64,000 nt of DNA. It comes from Podaxis mareebaensis (lineage: Eukaryota; Basidiomycota; Agaricomycetes; Agaricales; Agaricaceae). Of the stretch, positions 36,325 to 48,043 are shown in pieces (the stretch's first letter is position 1; each line of letters opens with the position of its first letter). The translations under genes and the position numbers were made by a program. The stretch covers positions 248,001 to 312,000 of the forward strand of contig JAEUWP010000470.1 of assembly GCA_018524725.1 (NCBI GenBank). Direction: 5' to 3'. A model generated the notes under the pieces. That model was not told the origin of the DNA and searched no databases. It saw nothing but the letters and a program-made list of their open reading frames with translations.

Positions 36325-38599
36325 TTACTGCCAGCTTCCAGGTATGCCCCTCGACCCAGAACCAGAGGCAACAGGGCTCTTTGGCGCGGGAAGCATACCC
36401 TCCAACAGCGTTGTGACGATGTCATCTTCACGATCCTTCGCTACGGCCCCATCAGGGGGCAGGAGTTCTTTGATTTTCTGCGGCAGATCTGGATGCGCTT
36501 TCTCGGTGAAGCCCATCTTTGACGAAGGTTAGCACCCTCCAAATTTGACCAGCATCATTTCACTTACATCGGCCAGCCTCCTGCTAATCCTGTTAACTGC
36601 TCGAGTGAAGAGATCTTCAGTGGGCCGTTCATGTCGACGAGGGAAGTGACCGAGATGTGTGTTATGCCTGTGAGGCGTCGATCCGGTAACGTTAACTATA
36701 TCAAATCGAGGGAAGCCGTGTCGGGCATTGCTAGCAATTCGAGTGATATCCGGAGAGGACATGGTGGCGTCAGGGTCCTGAGAAGTATCGCTAGAAAAAT
36801 GTTAGAAGGGCCAAGAATGATCCAAGAGTCGATAGCACTCACGGTGCATCCCCCCTCTGCGGTGTCTTTTCCTTTTCCTTTTCCTTCCTCCTCTCCTCCC
36901 TCTCTCGACGATAGCGTTCTTTCTCCGCCTTGTAAGCCTTCTTTGCCTCTTCAACCTTGGCTTTCAACTCCTGGGGTGAGAGGCGTTCATTGCTTTCAGT
37001 GCTGGTCGATGCCCCAGGAGTGGTTTGATCGGGTTTGGGTGCATGATCCGTAGCTGCGGTTGGTGTGAAAGTATTAGGAAAGTGAGATGCCGGTCCACTC
37101 TGAGATGTCGCAGCAGCACCGGTGGCGTTAAGAACACCTGGACCAAACGGTGAGCGTCCATGCGGCATAGCCCACCCAGGGATGCCGGCCAGTGAAAAAT
37201 TGGGTGGCAACGAAGCACGGGTTCGCCAATGGTGCCTGCCGCCGAATGGGAAGGAACTTCTGAAGTTGGCATCGAAGTTGGTGGAGGAGAAAGCCCCTGG
37301 CATTGGTGGTGTCTGCGGTTGCGTTGTGGCTTCCGTTCGTTGACCATTCGCGTCGTTTCTATCGGTCTGTTGGGCAGTTGAATCGTTGGTGGCATTAGAA
37401 GATTGTGCATTAGCACCTGGCTGAATTGTAGCCTGTGCCTGAGCGAAGATGCGAAGAACACCAGCGAGCGCCTCAGCAACCCTCCTTCCGGCCTCTTCCT
37501 CGATCGTGCGCCGACTCTCCTGGGCCAAGTTCTCCGTGCTCCGCTGGAATTCCGCAGCAGCTTGAGAGAGGGCCTCGCGATGGACAGCCCAATACGTGCC
37601 ATTTGTCGTGTTACGGACGATGGTGCGCAAAGATTCACCAAGCTCCGGATGGGAAGAGATGACGCCAGACACCATGTTCAGGAAAGATGCGACATCTCGA
37701 GCCAAACTAGCCGAAGCCTGTGCAGACTGCGCGGATTCAGTAGATTGTGGCGGCTGTGACGCCGAGGAATCGAATGACGGAAGAGGTGGGTCATCAAACT
37801 CTTGAGTCCGTTCAGCCTGCTTCTCAGGGGTAGACGTATCCTGTCCCAAAGGCTGGGTCGATACCCGAGGAGTGCTTTCAGCAGCAATAGCAGCGCCGGG
37901 CTGGTCGAAGGAAAAGCTGTGGCCAGTAGTGGTTCGGCTATGAGAGCTGACGTCATAGACATGGACGGGATGTTTTTCGCCCATGTCCGCAGCGAGCAAA
38001 GACTGCGTAGACGACATAGAACGTACATAGGGATGCCTCTCCTTTCCCTTCTCTTCAAACGGAATGCGCGGCTCTGATGCCTCACTTTGAGCGCCTCTGT
38101 CACCTGGCTCCAATCCAAAGGTGTTATCCGCTTCCTTGCCAACAGCATCCTCTTCACTCGCTACGGTCTCTACAAACGCGCTTCGAGCTTCGCTGCGAGG
38201 GGAAGTGCGTCCAAGAATTTCTTCGAGAGGAGGGATATTGTTGACAGACTGCCAGTCGTCAATACCCGGTATATCAACGTCGACAAACTGGCCGAATGTA
38301 TTTCGGATCCCCGTGTCAGCAGAGGGCGGGGGACGTCTATTCCTCGAGGTCAAATCTCGGACCGAGAACTTGATTAACTCGCCAGGGTGATAAGACGAGC
38401 GATAGTAGTCTTGCAGTTCTTCCTCGGTGTTCAACGTAATCTCCTCATTCTCGGCGTCAATGTAAGTCACTCCGACCCGATGCTGTGGAATGGAATAGAG
38501 AGCTGAAATCTTCTCGGAAAGCTGTTGCCAGTCCGGCTGGTGGGCAAAGGATACCCTGCGGGTGAGATCGTCGAACTTGAGTTTGAAGTGGGTAGGCAT
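36325..38599 (-). CDS. PB1-domain protein with C-terminal UBA-like domain
   Basis: Three exons (38599-36843, 36790-36568, 36516-36325) give 723 residues. A PB1 domain fills residues 1-82: the basic strand FKLKFDDLTRRVSF and an acidic OPCA motif YIDAENEEITLNTEEEL, so both interaction faces are present. A W-x-x-V sequence with acidic flank (IDDWQSV, W116) resembles a LIR/Atg8-binding motif. Residues about 125-600 are low complexity with Gln/Ser/Pro-rich stretches, then a charged KA/RE-rich helix. The C-terminal 63 residues start MGFTEKAHPDL and end VTTLLEGML, resembling a UBA domain. No ZZ finger was found. The overall plan recalls p62/NBR1. Start set so that PB1 is N-terminal; an in-frame extension reaches 38788. 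Confidence 0.8.
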
Positions 38600-38902
38600 A
38601 GAAGCGATAATGGAGTGTGTGGGGAAACGAGGCGGATTGAGGACAATATAAGGAAAGGAAATTCGAACTCCGCACTGCGGACAGTGCTGCGGACAGCGAC
38701 AGACGTGGACAGACGTGGCGATCTGGTGTTGTTTGGGCAGAAAAAGAATGTGCCGAGGCACTGCGTAGCAGAGATTCCTGTTCGGCAATGAAGGCGATGT
38801 GTGTGGAATACACTGCCTGAGAGTTGGGGGAGTGTTGGTGCCACAAGAGAATCACGTGACTGAGCATGGACAATTTGGGGGAGATTATTTCCGCTGACTG
38901 CA
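38600..38902. promoter_or_regulatory. Divergent intergenic region, PB1 gene / ketopantoate reductase
   Basis: 303 bp lie between two opposed start codons and must hold both promoters. No recognised motif. Confidence 0.5.
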
Positions 38903-40132
38903 ATGCATTTCCATGTCCTGGGCCTCGGCGCAATAGGCACCTTTCTCGCCCACCACCTCAGACGCGTTCTTCCCCCAGAAGTCCCTATCACCCTCATTCA
39001 CAAATTCCGCAGGGATGCACAACAAACCCTCGTCGCCGGAAACAGGATTTGTGTCGAGCGAAATGGCGTCATGACTCTCTCCACCGGCTACAAAGTTGAT
39101 GCCTTCGACGAACCCACGCCCATCTCTCGCAGCCCCTCCCCTTTGAGGAGCGAGACCACCGCTGAAAACGACCAAGAGAAAAACTTTAACCAGCCTATAG
39201 ATTCCCTCTTCGTCACCACAAAAGCCCACCAAGCATTGCCTGCAATCTCCAAACTCGCTCCCCGTCTTTCTTCCAACTCTACCATTGTCCTTCTCCAAAA
39301 TGGCATGGGGCTTTACGAAGAACTCTCAGACCGGGTATTTCGCAACGCAGAACAGCGTCCCCACTTCATCCTCGCATCCAATACCCATGGTGTCTTCACC
39401 AAAAACTTCCACCATGCTGTCCACACGGGCACTGGAACCATTGATTTCGGGATCATGCCAGACTTACAGGGTCACAACTTCGAGGCCAGCCTCGATGACG
39501 AATCCGTTCCCCGCTTCAATCGTCACCTCCAGCTGAAGGACATCACGACACCCCAGGATCCCCACTTTGCACGGTACAAGTCTCTGCGAGAAACCGTCGC
39601 CCTTCTACTCCTCCTAGAACCCCTCCACACCACCTGGCGACCAATGCACGAAATGCAAGTCATCCTCCGCCGCAAACTCGTCGTTAACGCCGTCATCAAC
39701 CCGCTCACCGCAATCCTAGGTTGTAGAAACGGTGATCTCTTCACTTCACCAGCCGCCCACCGGATCATGAACTCCGTGTGCTACGAAGCCTCTCAAGCTT
39801 TCGCCGCGGAATTCCAATCCGAGACGAATCAATGGTTAAAGGGACTCGGAGAGCAGGGTGTGGACGTCGATAATGTCAACGTAATGCGTCTTCCGCCATC
39901 GTTGACAAAAACCCGCTTGGAGGAAGAAGTTATCAAGATAGCGAACTCTACCAGAGGGAACATTTCCTCCATGCTGTCGGATGTTCGCCACGGAAACCCG
40001 ACAGAAATCGATTACATCAACGGGTACCTCTTGAACATTGGGCGCACGCATAAAGTCAGGATGCCAACCAATGCCACGTTGGTGAATCTCGTCAAGATGC
40101 GGGGCCATATACCCCTCGATCAACAGCTATGA
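38903..40132 (+). CDS. PAN5: 2-dehydropantoate 2-reductase (ketopantoate reductase)
   Basis: A single exon of 409 codons. The enzyme reduces ketopantoate to pantoate with NADPH for pantothenate and CoA synthesis. The N-terminal Rossmann motif is VLGLGAIGTFLAHHL. The catalytic Lys region is RRKLVVNAVINPLTAILGC, matching the KxxxNxxxNPLTA pattern. The substrate-binding Glu region is PTEIDYINGYLLNIG. An insert of about 20 Ser/Glu-rich residues near 75-95 is usual in fungal members. The symbol is by analogy with yeast PAN5; a cryptic ApbA-family member with another substrate cannot be excluded. Confidence 0.88.
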   Translation: MHFHVLGLGAIGTFLAHHLRRVLPPEVPITLIHKFRRDAQQTLVAGNRICVERNGVMTLSTGYKVDAFDEPTPISRSPSPLRSETTAENDQEKNFNQPIDSLFVTTKAHQALPAISKLAPRLSSNSTIVLLQNGMGLYEELSDRVFRNAEQRPHFILASNTHGVFTKNFHHAVHTGTGTIDFGIMPDLQGHNFEASLDDESVPRFNRHLQLKDITTPQDPHFARYKSLRETVALLLLLEPLHTTWRPMHEMQVILRRKLVVNAVINPLTAILGCRNGDLFTSPAAHRIMNSVCYEASQAFAAEFQSETNQWLKGLGEQGVDVDNVNVMRLPPSLTKTRLEEEVIKIANSTRGNISSMLSDVRHGNPTEIDYINGYLLNIGRTHKVRMPTNATLVNLVKMRGHIPLDQQL

Positions 40133-40543
40133 TCTCCTGTTCTCTCTGACTCCTATTCCGTGAAATCAAGCGCAACCCGAGCCGGCCTTTTTCTGGATGG
40201 GCAATGTCAAGCTACTTCAGGTTGGCCCAGTTAACAGGCCTCGCTTGTCCAGCACCCACCCCACCAGCCGACTTATGTACCGTACATCCTGACCCTGGAA
40301 CCTTTGCGCTCAAGAATCGCACCGAAACGACCTTGCGGTTCCTAGGCCTATATCACCCACCCACTATCACCCCATTGCTTAGAGTTACGTCTAAAATATA
40401 CAATAATACTGCCTTTCCAAGCACGACCAGATCACCCATATTATCAGAGACTCGGGCAACCAATCAACCAGCAGGATAAAGTATATTCATACTCTCAGCC
40501 GACGAGTATAGTTTTACATGGAACCCAGTCACCTTCTCTCCAC
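40133..40543. other. convergent intergenic region
   Basis: 411 bp between the 3' ends of two convergent genes. No feature beyond expected terminators was recognised. Confidence 0.4.
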
Positions 40544-41766
40544 CTATTTTTCAAAAGAAGTAGGTCGAAGCGGCAAACCACTCTTCTTGTAAACCTCATC
40601 GATCGTCTTCATCTGGTCCACACTATCTGGGATCGGCTGCCAACAAACCGGCTCTCTTCCCCTTAACTTGTCGACGAACGCCTCCAACTGGTACCGATAT
40701 GTCGACCACCAAGACTCCCCCCTGTCGCCCCAAAGAGGACCGCCTTTGTACGCCTGCTTTCTCACCACCTCTCCCGTGCGTTTGTCCTTGATCTCGATAT
40801 AGTGATATATGTGTGACAACATGGCGTTGTAGAAGTATACCTCGGCGTGTTCGAGCTCAACGCGAATAGAGGGAAGTTCCCATACCCTTGGTACTATGCC
40901 ACAGTACCAAGGTCTTGCCATGTCGGTGTAGATGGTGCTGTAGACATCCTTGCCATTTCTATCAATAAAGCGCAGGGTGGCATCCATGGCCTCGTCAACC
41001 CGGGGGTCCTTGCGCAAAGGTCGAGCCTTGGCATAGAGAACCTCATCGGGTGTCCCTGCGTGAATCGCATAACGCGTGAATGACAGGACATAAGTCATAT
41101 CCATCAGACTCCCGCCTCCTAAATCATACTGCCATCGAATATCCTTGGACGGAAGGGCGGGCGTGGACGTCATAATGGCATCCGTTTTCAGGACCCTACC
41201 ATACTTCCCACTATCCAAAATTTCTCTGAACAGATGCGCGGCAGGGTGGAACTTCCAATGAAACGCCTCCATTAAGATCTTGCCGGTACGCTCAGCAAGA
41301 TCTTTGAGGCGCTCAGCTTCATGGGCGTTGTCTGTGAAGGGTTTCTCGCACAGGACGTGTTTTCCATGCTCGAGAGCCTTGAAAGCCCATTCGAAGTGGT
41401 GTCCGTTGGGCAATGAGATGTAGACAAAGTCAACCTCGGGGTCGCGCAAAACCTCCTCGTAGCTGCCATACGCCTTTTGGAAACTATATGTTTTGGCGGT
41501 TTTTTGGGCATTCTTGAAGTCCCGTGAACCGATGGCGTAAAGAACAACGTCAGGATGGGTTTCGACGGGACGGATTACTAGTCGGTCATATTAGTACCCG
41601 TGGACAACATTGGAAGCACTGGGAACAACGTACTGGCTGCTGGATTGATATTAGCAGTGGAGATAACTCCGAGCTTGAGCGGGTTCGCAGTCTTGGCGGG
41701 AAGAGTGCGAATGCAGGAATGATAATACTCGTGAAGGAAAGTCAAGCTTTGCAGAATGAGTGCCAT
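40544..41766 (-). CDS. Gfo/Idh/MocA dehydrogenase (xylose/dihydrodiol dehydrogenase type)
   Basis: Two exons (41766-41634, 41577-40544) give 388 residues. An N-terminal leader of about 29 residues precedes the Rossmann strand KLGVISTANI. The family motif EKP is in HGKHVLCEKPF with the catalytic Lys at 123. The next block GKILMEAFHWKFHPAAHLFR carries the conserved HxxH-like segment seen in dimeric dihydrodiol/D-xylose dehydrogenases, and WQYDLGGGSLMDMTYVLSF follows. Such fungal enzymes oxidise sugars or diols with NADP; which one here is not determined. The leader could be membrane-associating, or the true start may be internal. Confidence 0.87.
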
Positions 41767-42283
41767 GACGGATGTTAGCGGACGACTGCAGCAAGACAGA
41801 CCAGGGGAGAGGCAGCGGCATGGGGCTTATAAACTACAGACGCAGAATGAGACTCATGGATGACGTCTGTACTATTTTTAGTTGGTCTCCACTCATCTGG
41901 ACAAGACTGTATCTTTTAATCCAACCCTCGTCAGGGAAACATGTCATTATCCTACACAATGCCTTCTCTGGGGCCTCTTAATCTTTGCCAAGAGATGGAA
42001 ACGTCCCTATTCCAAGGGCGGAGTCTCATTGGCCCTGGTTCCAAACGGCAAAGCATCTCAAGAGATGTCAAGTAACAAAGACTCTTCTGAAGACGACGAC
42101 CTGGGAGTATTAGACATGTGCCGTTGATAGGGTGTGTAATAGGAGAACGACAGCCCAGATGATGAGAATAGTACTAAAGTAGCCCTTGAGAGAAAAAGAA
42201 ACAAAACTACGCGAAGACAGGATAGTATGTGTCCCAAAGTAAAGAACGAGACAATAAAACAATAATGGGGTAAGAGATACTTT
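41767..42283. other. intergenic, no gene seen
   Basis: 517 bp between the dehydrogenase start and the 3' end of the fucosyltransferase-like gene, both minus strand. Nothing else recognised. Confidence 0.4.
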
Positions 42284-44164
42284 TCAATGATCGTCTGCAC
42301 CGGGCTTTCCCCACTTGACCGTCCGTACAACACCATTATGCCACGACTGTACGCGTCGCCTCGCGAGAATGGACATAGTCGACCGATCAGTCCCAACAAA
42401 TCCAATGCCATTCGATTGAATCACAGCGTCAATGAGTACAGGGTACCTGAAAGTAAGCCACAGACGTCAGGACATAATCCATCAAAGAAACAACATTGAA
42501 ACGAGCTTTGAATTATGCATAAGTACATGAAAGGCGATAACGTACCACGCGCCATAGGTTTCCCCCGTATTGGAATGATCAATGCTGTACCACCCCTGTT
42601 CCACCACCTGCTTCCACCACGATTCATCCCTTTCATCGCTGGTCACGATGACGTGTTCCACAGCGATACCTCTCGATTCACGCAGCTCAGATTTGACCTC
42701 TTCGACGCGCCGAGCAATTACGGGAATAGGCGCGAAGCACTCCTGCACTGGAACGTCGCCGCACCAATTTTTGAAATCGCCGTGGCGGATATGGACACTG
42801 ATGTACTAAAGCAAGCTTAGTTCGTGAGGTAAAGCAGTCGGGAAAGGGACACTAACAGGAGGAGTTGTCGGGCTGTCGAGTGCGCCGATGGCGCTTCTCA
42901 CGTATAGATCGGCGATGGTCTCTAGTCTCGCGTTCCATCGCAAGTACTGGCCGACATATCGCCACGCAGGACTGTAGTCAAATTCGAACTCGAATGGCTA
43001 CCGTGAATGTTTGAATCAATCAAGCTCAAGGTTAGAAGATGGAAACCCACCTGATGAGCGCATACATAATACAGATAGTCGTAACAAAGGAGTTGCTCGT
43101 CTGGCGGGAGGAGGATGTGATGGGCTGGGGATTCGAGGGGCGGTTTGAGATTTTCCTGTCGCCCATCCGGGAAAGCCAGGGAAGCCAAAGCCCAGAAGTA
43201 TGCGTGTCGATCGTGCTCGAAGTGAGGTAACACCTTGATCCAGGATGGTGCTTTAGTGTATGAGATGTCTATTTACGCGCGAGTTGAAAAAAGAAGTTAG
43301 AACCCTTCTCTTACACCAGACAAGAGGAAGCGTACCAAGTTTGAGATAACCGGGCACAACGCTTCTCCTAGGGAAGGCATCGTGGTCTTGGACGGCTTCC
43401 CAAGTGTTCCAGCATCCAAGTTCGTCCACCACATCGCTACTGCGGTTCTTGACCTGATGCCACTCTAGAACAGGGACGCCGATTCCTCGTGCAAGTCGTT
43501 GCACATCAAAAACTTCGCCGAAATCAATCGTCGGTTTATCCCCACCGATGTGTGAAGGCACAAACATGGGTATGATGGGTACTCGGTCGGTGATCATAGC
43601 GAGGTAAATGAGATTGATCTATGGAGCTATGGTGAGCATAGCTGTGTATTGGGATGAGCCTACGCGTCTCACATAAGTCATGACATCGTTGGCTATAGTA
43701 GAAAAGACTGTCAAAGGAGGCAACGGTAGTCAGAAAAGGAAGGCGCACTCCATCCTGCTGATATCCACGAGGTGAGGTATTTGGCATCAGGCCGTAGGTT
43801 GTCTGAAACGAGGTTTTGGAGGGAGGTTGAGAGTGGTTATTCAGAGCCACGTACCCCGAAATGCTTGCGTTGGAGGGCCATTGAGGTAGAGCGAGGGATC
43901 CAAAAGGTCGACTTCGGAAGATGATGACGGACGTGAGGGATTGTCAATGACAGTGGGTGACTGCACTAGTTTGGGCGTAATCGTTCTGGGGATGGATGTG
44001 GCAAAATACGCCAGAGTCGAAGCAATGACAAGGCCTATACAACCAAGATAGACGTATCGGCGTTTCCGACGACTAGAGAAAGGTGTCTTGTAGTTGTTTA
44101 GACTTTCGTCACTTCTGAGCATAGGATACTCCTCATGGCTGCTGTCGTCACGGTATTGTTGCAT
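42284..44164 (-). CDS. O-fucosyltransferase-like type II membrane glycosyltransferase
   Basis: Eight exons (44164-43855, 43802-43749, 43692-43673, 43618-43336, 43268-43051, 42997-42857, 42805-42546, 42446-42284) give 482 residues. A short cytosolic tail ending RRKRR precedes one membrane helix (YVYLGCIGLVIASTLAYFA, about 37-55), as in Golgi enzymes. The lumenal domain holds TNDVMTYINLIYLAMITDRV, then ISVHIRHGDFKNWC (347 on) with the HxRxGDF-like donor-site motif of GDP-fucose protein O-fucosyltransferase relatives. The later VTSDERDESWW and GFVGTDRSTMS blocks are typical of the nucleotide-binding half. It is head-to-head with a GDP-fucose-transporter-like gene. The acceptor is unknown. Confidence 0.82.
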
Positions 44165-44468
44165 GGACGAGGGCAAAGGAGTGCGGGCAAGATGATGTAC
44201 ATCGCGGCGAGCTACTAGGGGCTGGTTCAAATTTGCACCGATTCTTCCTTGACGTTATGACTGGTTCGCTCGGTACCAAATGGGGAAGTTGATTGCTTTG
44301 ATGGCTCTCATCCCTGTTCATATTTCCTCCCTTCCGCCCTTCCCCAGATCAATTAATCATGATTCCAGAAATATCTGCAAACCGGTCCGCTCAGTTCCCT
44401 CCTTGTTATTCAAGATCTTTTGGTCCAGGCTTTCCTCCATCTCTTTCTCTCCCTCCTCTTCACCCGTG
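44165..44468. promoter_or_regulatory. Divergent promoter, fucosyltransferase-like / transporter-like pair
   Basis: 304 bp between the start codons. The plus-strand side is pyrimidine-rich just before the transporter start (ttcctcc, ctttctctccctcc), common in fungal promoters. The arrangement allows joint regulation. Confidence 0.5.
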
Positions 44469-45920
44469 ATGCCTCTCCCCAATATGAATCGCAACACCTT
44501 CCAGGTCGCTGGCGTTGTCTTGTTCTACATGTCAGCTGCACTCACAGTACGTTCTTCTTCGCCTCCTCGCATATTTCGGACACTCATACTGGGCAACAGA
44601 TGGTCTTCGTGTGCGTCTTCACGGTATTCCTTTGTATGCTCTGGACTAATTAACCCCCTCCTAGGAATAAAGCCGTCCTGAACAACTCGCCAGATTTGCC
44701 GCTCCTGTTCCTTTTGATTCAGCTTCTCGTCGCCGTGATCCTGCTTCACATATCCGCGGCCATCTCTCCTCGCATCGAAATCCCGGTTCTCGATCGCGAA
44801 GTGGCCAAGAAGCTAATCCCCGTAGTGTTGGTAAACATTATCGGCCTGGTCTTCAATACCCTCTGCTTGCGAGGGGTTGAGGCGTCCTTCTTTCAGGTGC
44901 GCGTCGAACCCGGTACGGATGTTCGGCATCTGAATTTTACTTACACGCCCCGCGTTTGCAGATTGCCCGTGGCCTTGTCCTTCCTTTGACGATCCTGGTC
45001 TCCTGTCTACACACGCGCAAAAACCCCTCAGGCAAGGTTATTGCCGCAGCAGTTGTTGTCACTTTCGGTTTTGCTCTGGGTATTGCGCCAGCCAAGAACC
45101 TTCCAATCAAGTCCATCCCATCCGCCGTCTCATTGATCTATGGCGTGCTGTCTTCTCTCTTTATTGCAATCCATGCAGTCCTGATCAAGAGCTCCCTGCC
45201 TCACTGCAACAACTCTACCATACAGCTTGCCTGGTGGACCAACGTCGGCTCTGCGATCATGCTCTTTCCTTTCGTTGTCTTCAATGGAGAGTTTTTCAGA
45301 GTCTGGGACAAGTTCACCAACGACGCCACTTGGGACTTTACCGTGTTCCTATGGGGGACTCTCGTCACTGGCATCTTCGGTTTCCTACTGTGTGTCGCCG
45401 GCTTGTTGAGCATCAAGGTCACCAGTCCCATCACACACATGTTTTCAAGCGTGCGTACTTTACCTATTTTTGCCTCCTGCTTCCTCGGCAACCTGAACCG
45501 AAGTCTGATCTCGTTTCTCCCAGGCTGCGCGGTCGGTTTTGCAAACACTGCTCGGCGTTTGGATATTCAAGGATGTTCTTAATGTGTAAGTGTGACAATC
45601 AGAAATCCTATATACGGCATTTGTGTTCTCATCTAGATCATCGTCGAAAGTGCGCGGGCAGTGTCTATCCTTGTTATCCTTGTTGGTACAATGTAAGCTC
45701 CCTATCATTGCCAATAATCGCATATATTGGGTTCTGACAGTACGCCAATAGGTACTATACATGGGTCAAGTCGACCGAGACACCACCTAAACCGCAGGCC
45801 CGAACAACTGATATCGAGTCGGGCGAGAGCAGCCAGCGACTCTTGTTCGACGCCGACGAGGAGTCAGAGCTCGAGGAGCGCAAGTCTCCAGATCCCTCGG
45901 AGGCGCCAAAAAAATACTAG
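44469..45920 (+). CDS. GDP-fucose transporter-like protein (SLC35C1/TPT family)
   Basis: Seven exons (44469-44546, 44600-44610, 44665-44896, 44962-45450, 45524-45583, 45637-45692, 45752-45920) give 364 residues, the size of animal SLC35C1. The second exon is 11 nt and completes MVFVNKAVLNNS, the conserved NK motif. Further matches to SLC35C1-type proteins are FNTLCLRGVEASFFQIARGL (animal form [20 protein letters not shown]), the central YGVLSSLFIAIHAVLIKSSL, and FLLCVAGLLSIKVTSPITHM. About ten membrane helices are expected. The cytosolic tail is acidic and Ser-rich. It should carry GDP-fucose into the Golgi in exchange for GMP; GDP-mannose or another nucleotide sugar is the main alternative. 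Confidence 0.82.
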
Positions 45921-48043
45921 ACATGTCGTGCATATCGACTGCTATCACCCTCAATTAGCCTTTGACATCAGTGGATGGACTTGATCACCTTCGTTTCTTC
46001 CGTTTGGGACGCTCGCTGTTTGCGTTATTGTTCACTATGGATTAGGAATAGTGTGTGGAAATATGCCAGGCATGGACCTATAGTACGTACGCATATACAT
46101 ACCTGTTATCGTAGCAGCATTTTGGAGATCTTAATGGTTGTGTAAAATATTCTCAGAGCAACTGCCAGCGGTGATAGTGGTTACGTGGAAGCTCAGGCCG
46201 CGTTCGATGCCGTATTCATTCCCATGTATTGTCCGACGGACTGCGATGAAAGAGCGGGAGCGACTAAAAGTGTTACGGATCCACAGAGGCTTACCATAAT
46301 TCGGTTCATCAGTTATCTATGGGCACCTTGCAGTGCAAACTGTCTGTCATTTGTTATTCTTTTGTCGCACTTTTGCAGTGGTGAGACGAACCTTGTAGTT
46401 CTAGAACAAAGAATACGCGCTAAGTCGAGCAGTAGTCCATATGGTACAGCCTTACGTGAAAACGAAGGTCTCGATCAATGAATAGAGGGTTGACATTCGG
46501 AAAGAGAAGCACATCTTTTGTCATGTCTATCAGACCAAAATAGTCTGCATGGCTGCGACTGGTTCGGTGAACGCAAGGGAGGGGGCTCGGGTAAGTCGAG
46601 GTCGTGGAACATACTGCTCGAGTCAAGCGGTTGCAATGAAACTGCCAGTATTTTGGATACCAACAACTGTTCGAGCCATCACGGTTGTTGGGCCGTGCAT
46701 CAGAGTTATGTCCTCGTAGTGCCAGAATACTATGAATAGAGTAGTTGGCAGCCGTCAAGGGTCATGGAATGGGGGCTGAGGTCTAAGTAAGCTTGAAGTA
46801 GGGAATGACGTGTTGTTCATGAATAGCTCGGCTTCGCGGCAGCGAAGGGCGACGTCCAAGGAAAAATCAAACACTGTTCATCTCGCAACCTATTGCCAAC
46901 GACAAGGCAGACACAATAACTCAATTAGGCACGTAACGTATCGTAACTCAGTTCGCACAACTTCACATCTTTCATACATCTGTTGAAATAGAGATGCCAT
47001 GAGAGTTCCCGGTTGTCTTACAGAACGGCAGGCGTGAGAGGTTTCATTCAGCACTATGGAATGCCTGCAATGCAGCGTTTCGGGACTCACGACTCACCCA
47101 CCGTGTGGAGGAACGTGGGGAGTCCTTCCCAAGTGGAATCACCGGCGACGTTGAGCCAACTGGGTCAATATGGCTCGCAAACGGACTGCAGGCACTTGTT
47201 TTTTTTTTTAGGAACAAAGCGAAGATAAGACATTCGTCGATCGCTCGTGAAGGCGAATGCATTATGTAAGCTCTAATTCGCGGTGATCTCGACCGAGGTC
47301 CGAAGGTGTGCGATTCGCTACCGGTGAAAATCCACCGCAAGCTGGGGTGGCATGTGACTTGAAAATGCGAAGCTGCGAATCGAAGCACTCAATTTGTGCC
47401 CGATGACGGCGCCAGTGCGCCTCCCAGGCCTCATTTTCTCGCTGTTTTCCACGTTCCCACATCCTCGGTATAACCAATTGATGAAATATTCGAACGGCCA
47501 GCAGGTTTGCTTTAGGTGAGGAGCTGGATAAACCGACTATTTTAAGGACATCTTTCACCAGCCAGAACCATGAACACAAGAGCTCTAATGAGTAGGGCTG
47601 GAACTCAAGGTACCCTACGGACTTGAATTTGTGACATATGAGGCGATACGATGCCTATGCCAATTAACGAGACCCTTGAGCAAGGCACAACAGTCAAACA
47701 CAACGAGGACAGGTGTGTCAGGGAGATCGGCGACAGGGCGAAGATGGTTTTGCTAAAAGAGGGAGGCGAACCTAGACGAACCATTTTGATGAGAATACAG
47801 CTCTCTTCCTCGGTCCATAATCTCGAGCTCGCCCCGACAATGAGATCCGAAGATGAGATTGACAAGGGTTCCTCACATGGACGCTCTGCGGCCCAAATTA
47901 TACTTTGCCCGGCAGTCACCAGCACCAAAATCAGACTAATGTAGGCCGTCCAGCCCGCCTTTTCTACTCGTGGGCAAGTACAACCGCAAGTCTTGTTTGT
48001 CTTACCTCCTCTCCTTCTCGTCCGCTGTCCTCTTTGTTGTACC
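45921..48043. other. intergenic, possible decayed minus-strand ORFs
   Basis: Minus-strand frames at 47262-47579 (WERGKQRENEAWEAHWRRH) and 47605-48045 (hydrophobic AYISLILVLVTAGQSIIWAA) look partly protein-like and abut, so a decayed or unrecognised gene may lie here. No splice set was convincing. Confidence 0.3.

Noticed and set aside
36964..37641. 225-codon minus-strand ORF in another frame of the PB1 gene
   Set aside because: It is a shadow of the low-complexity region; the PB1 frame continues through and joins the conserved C-terminal exons.
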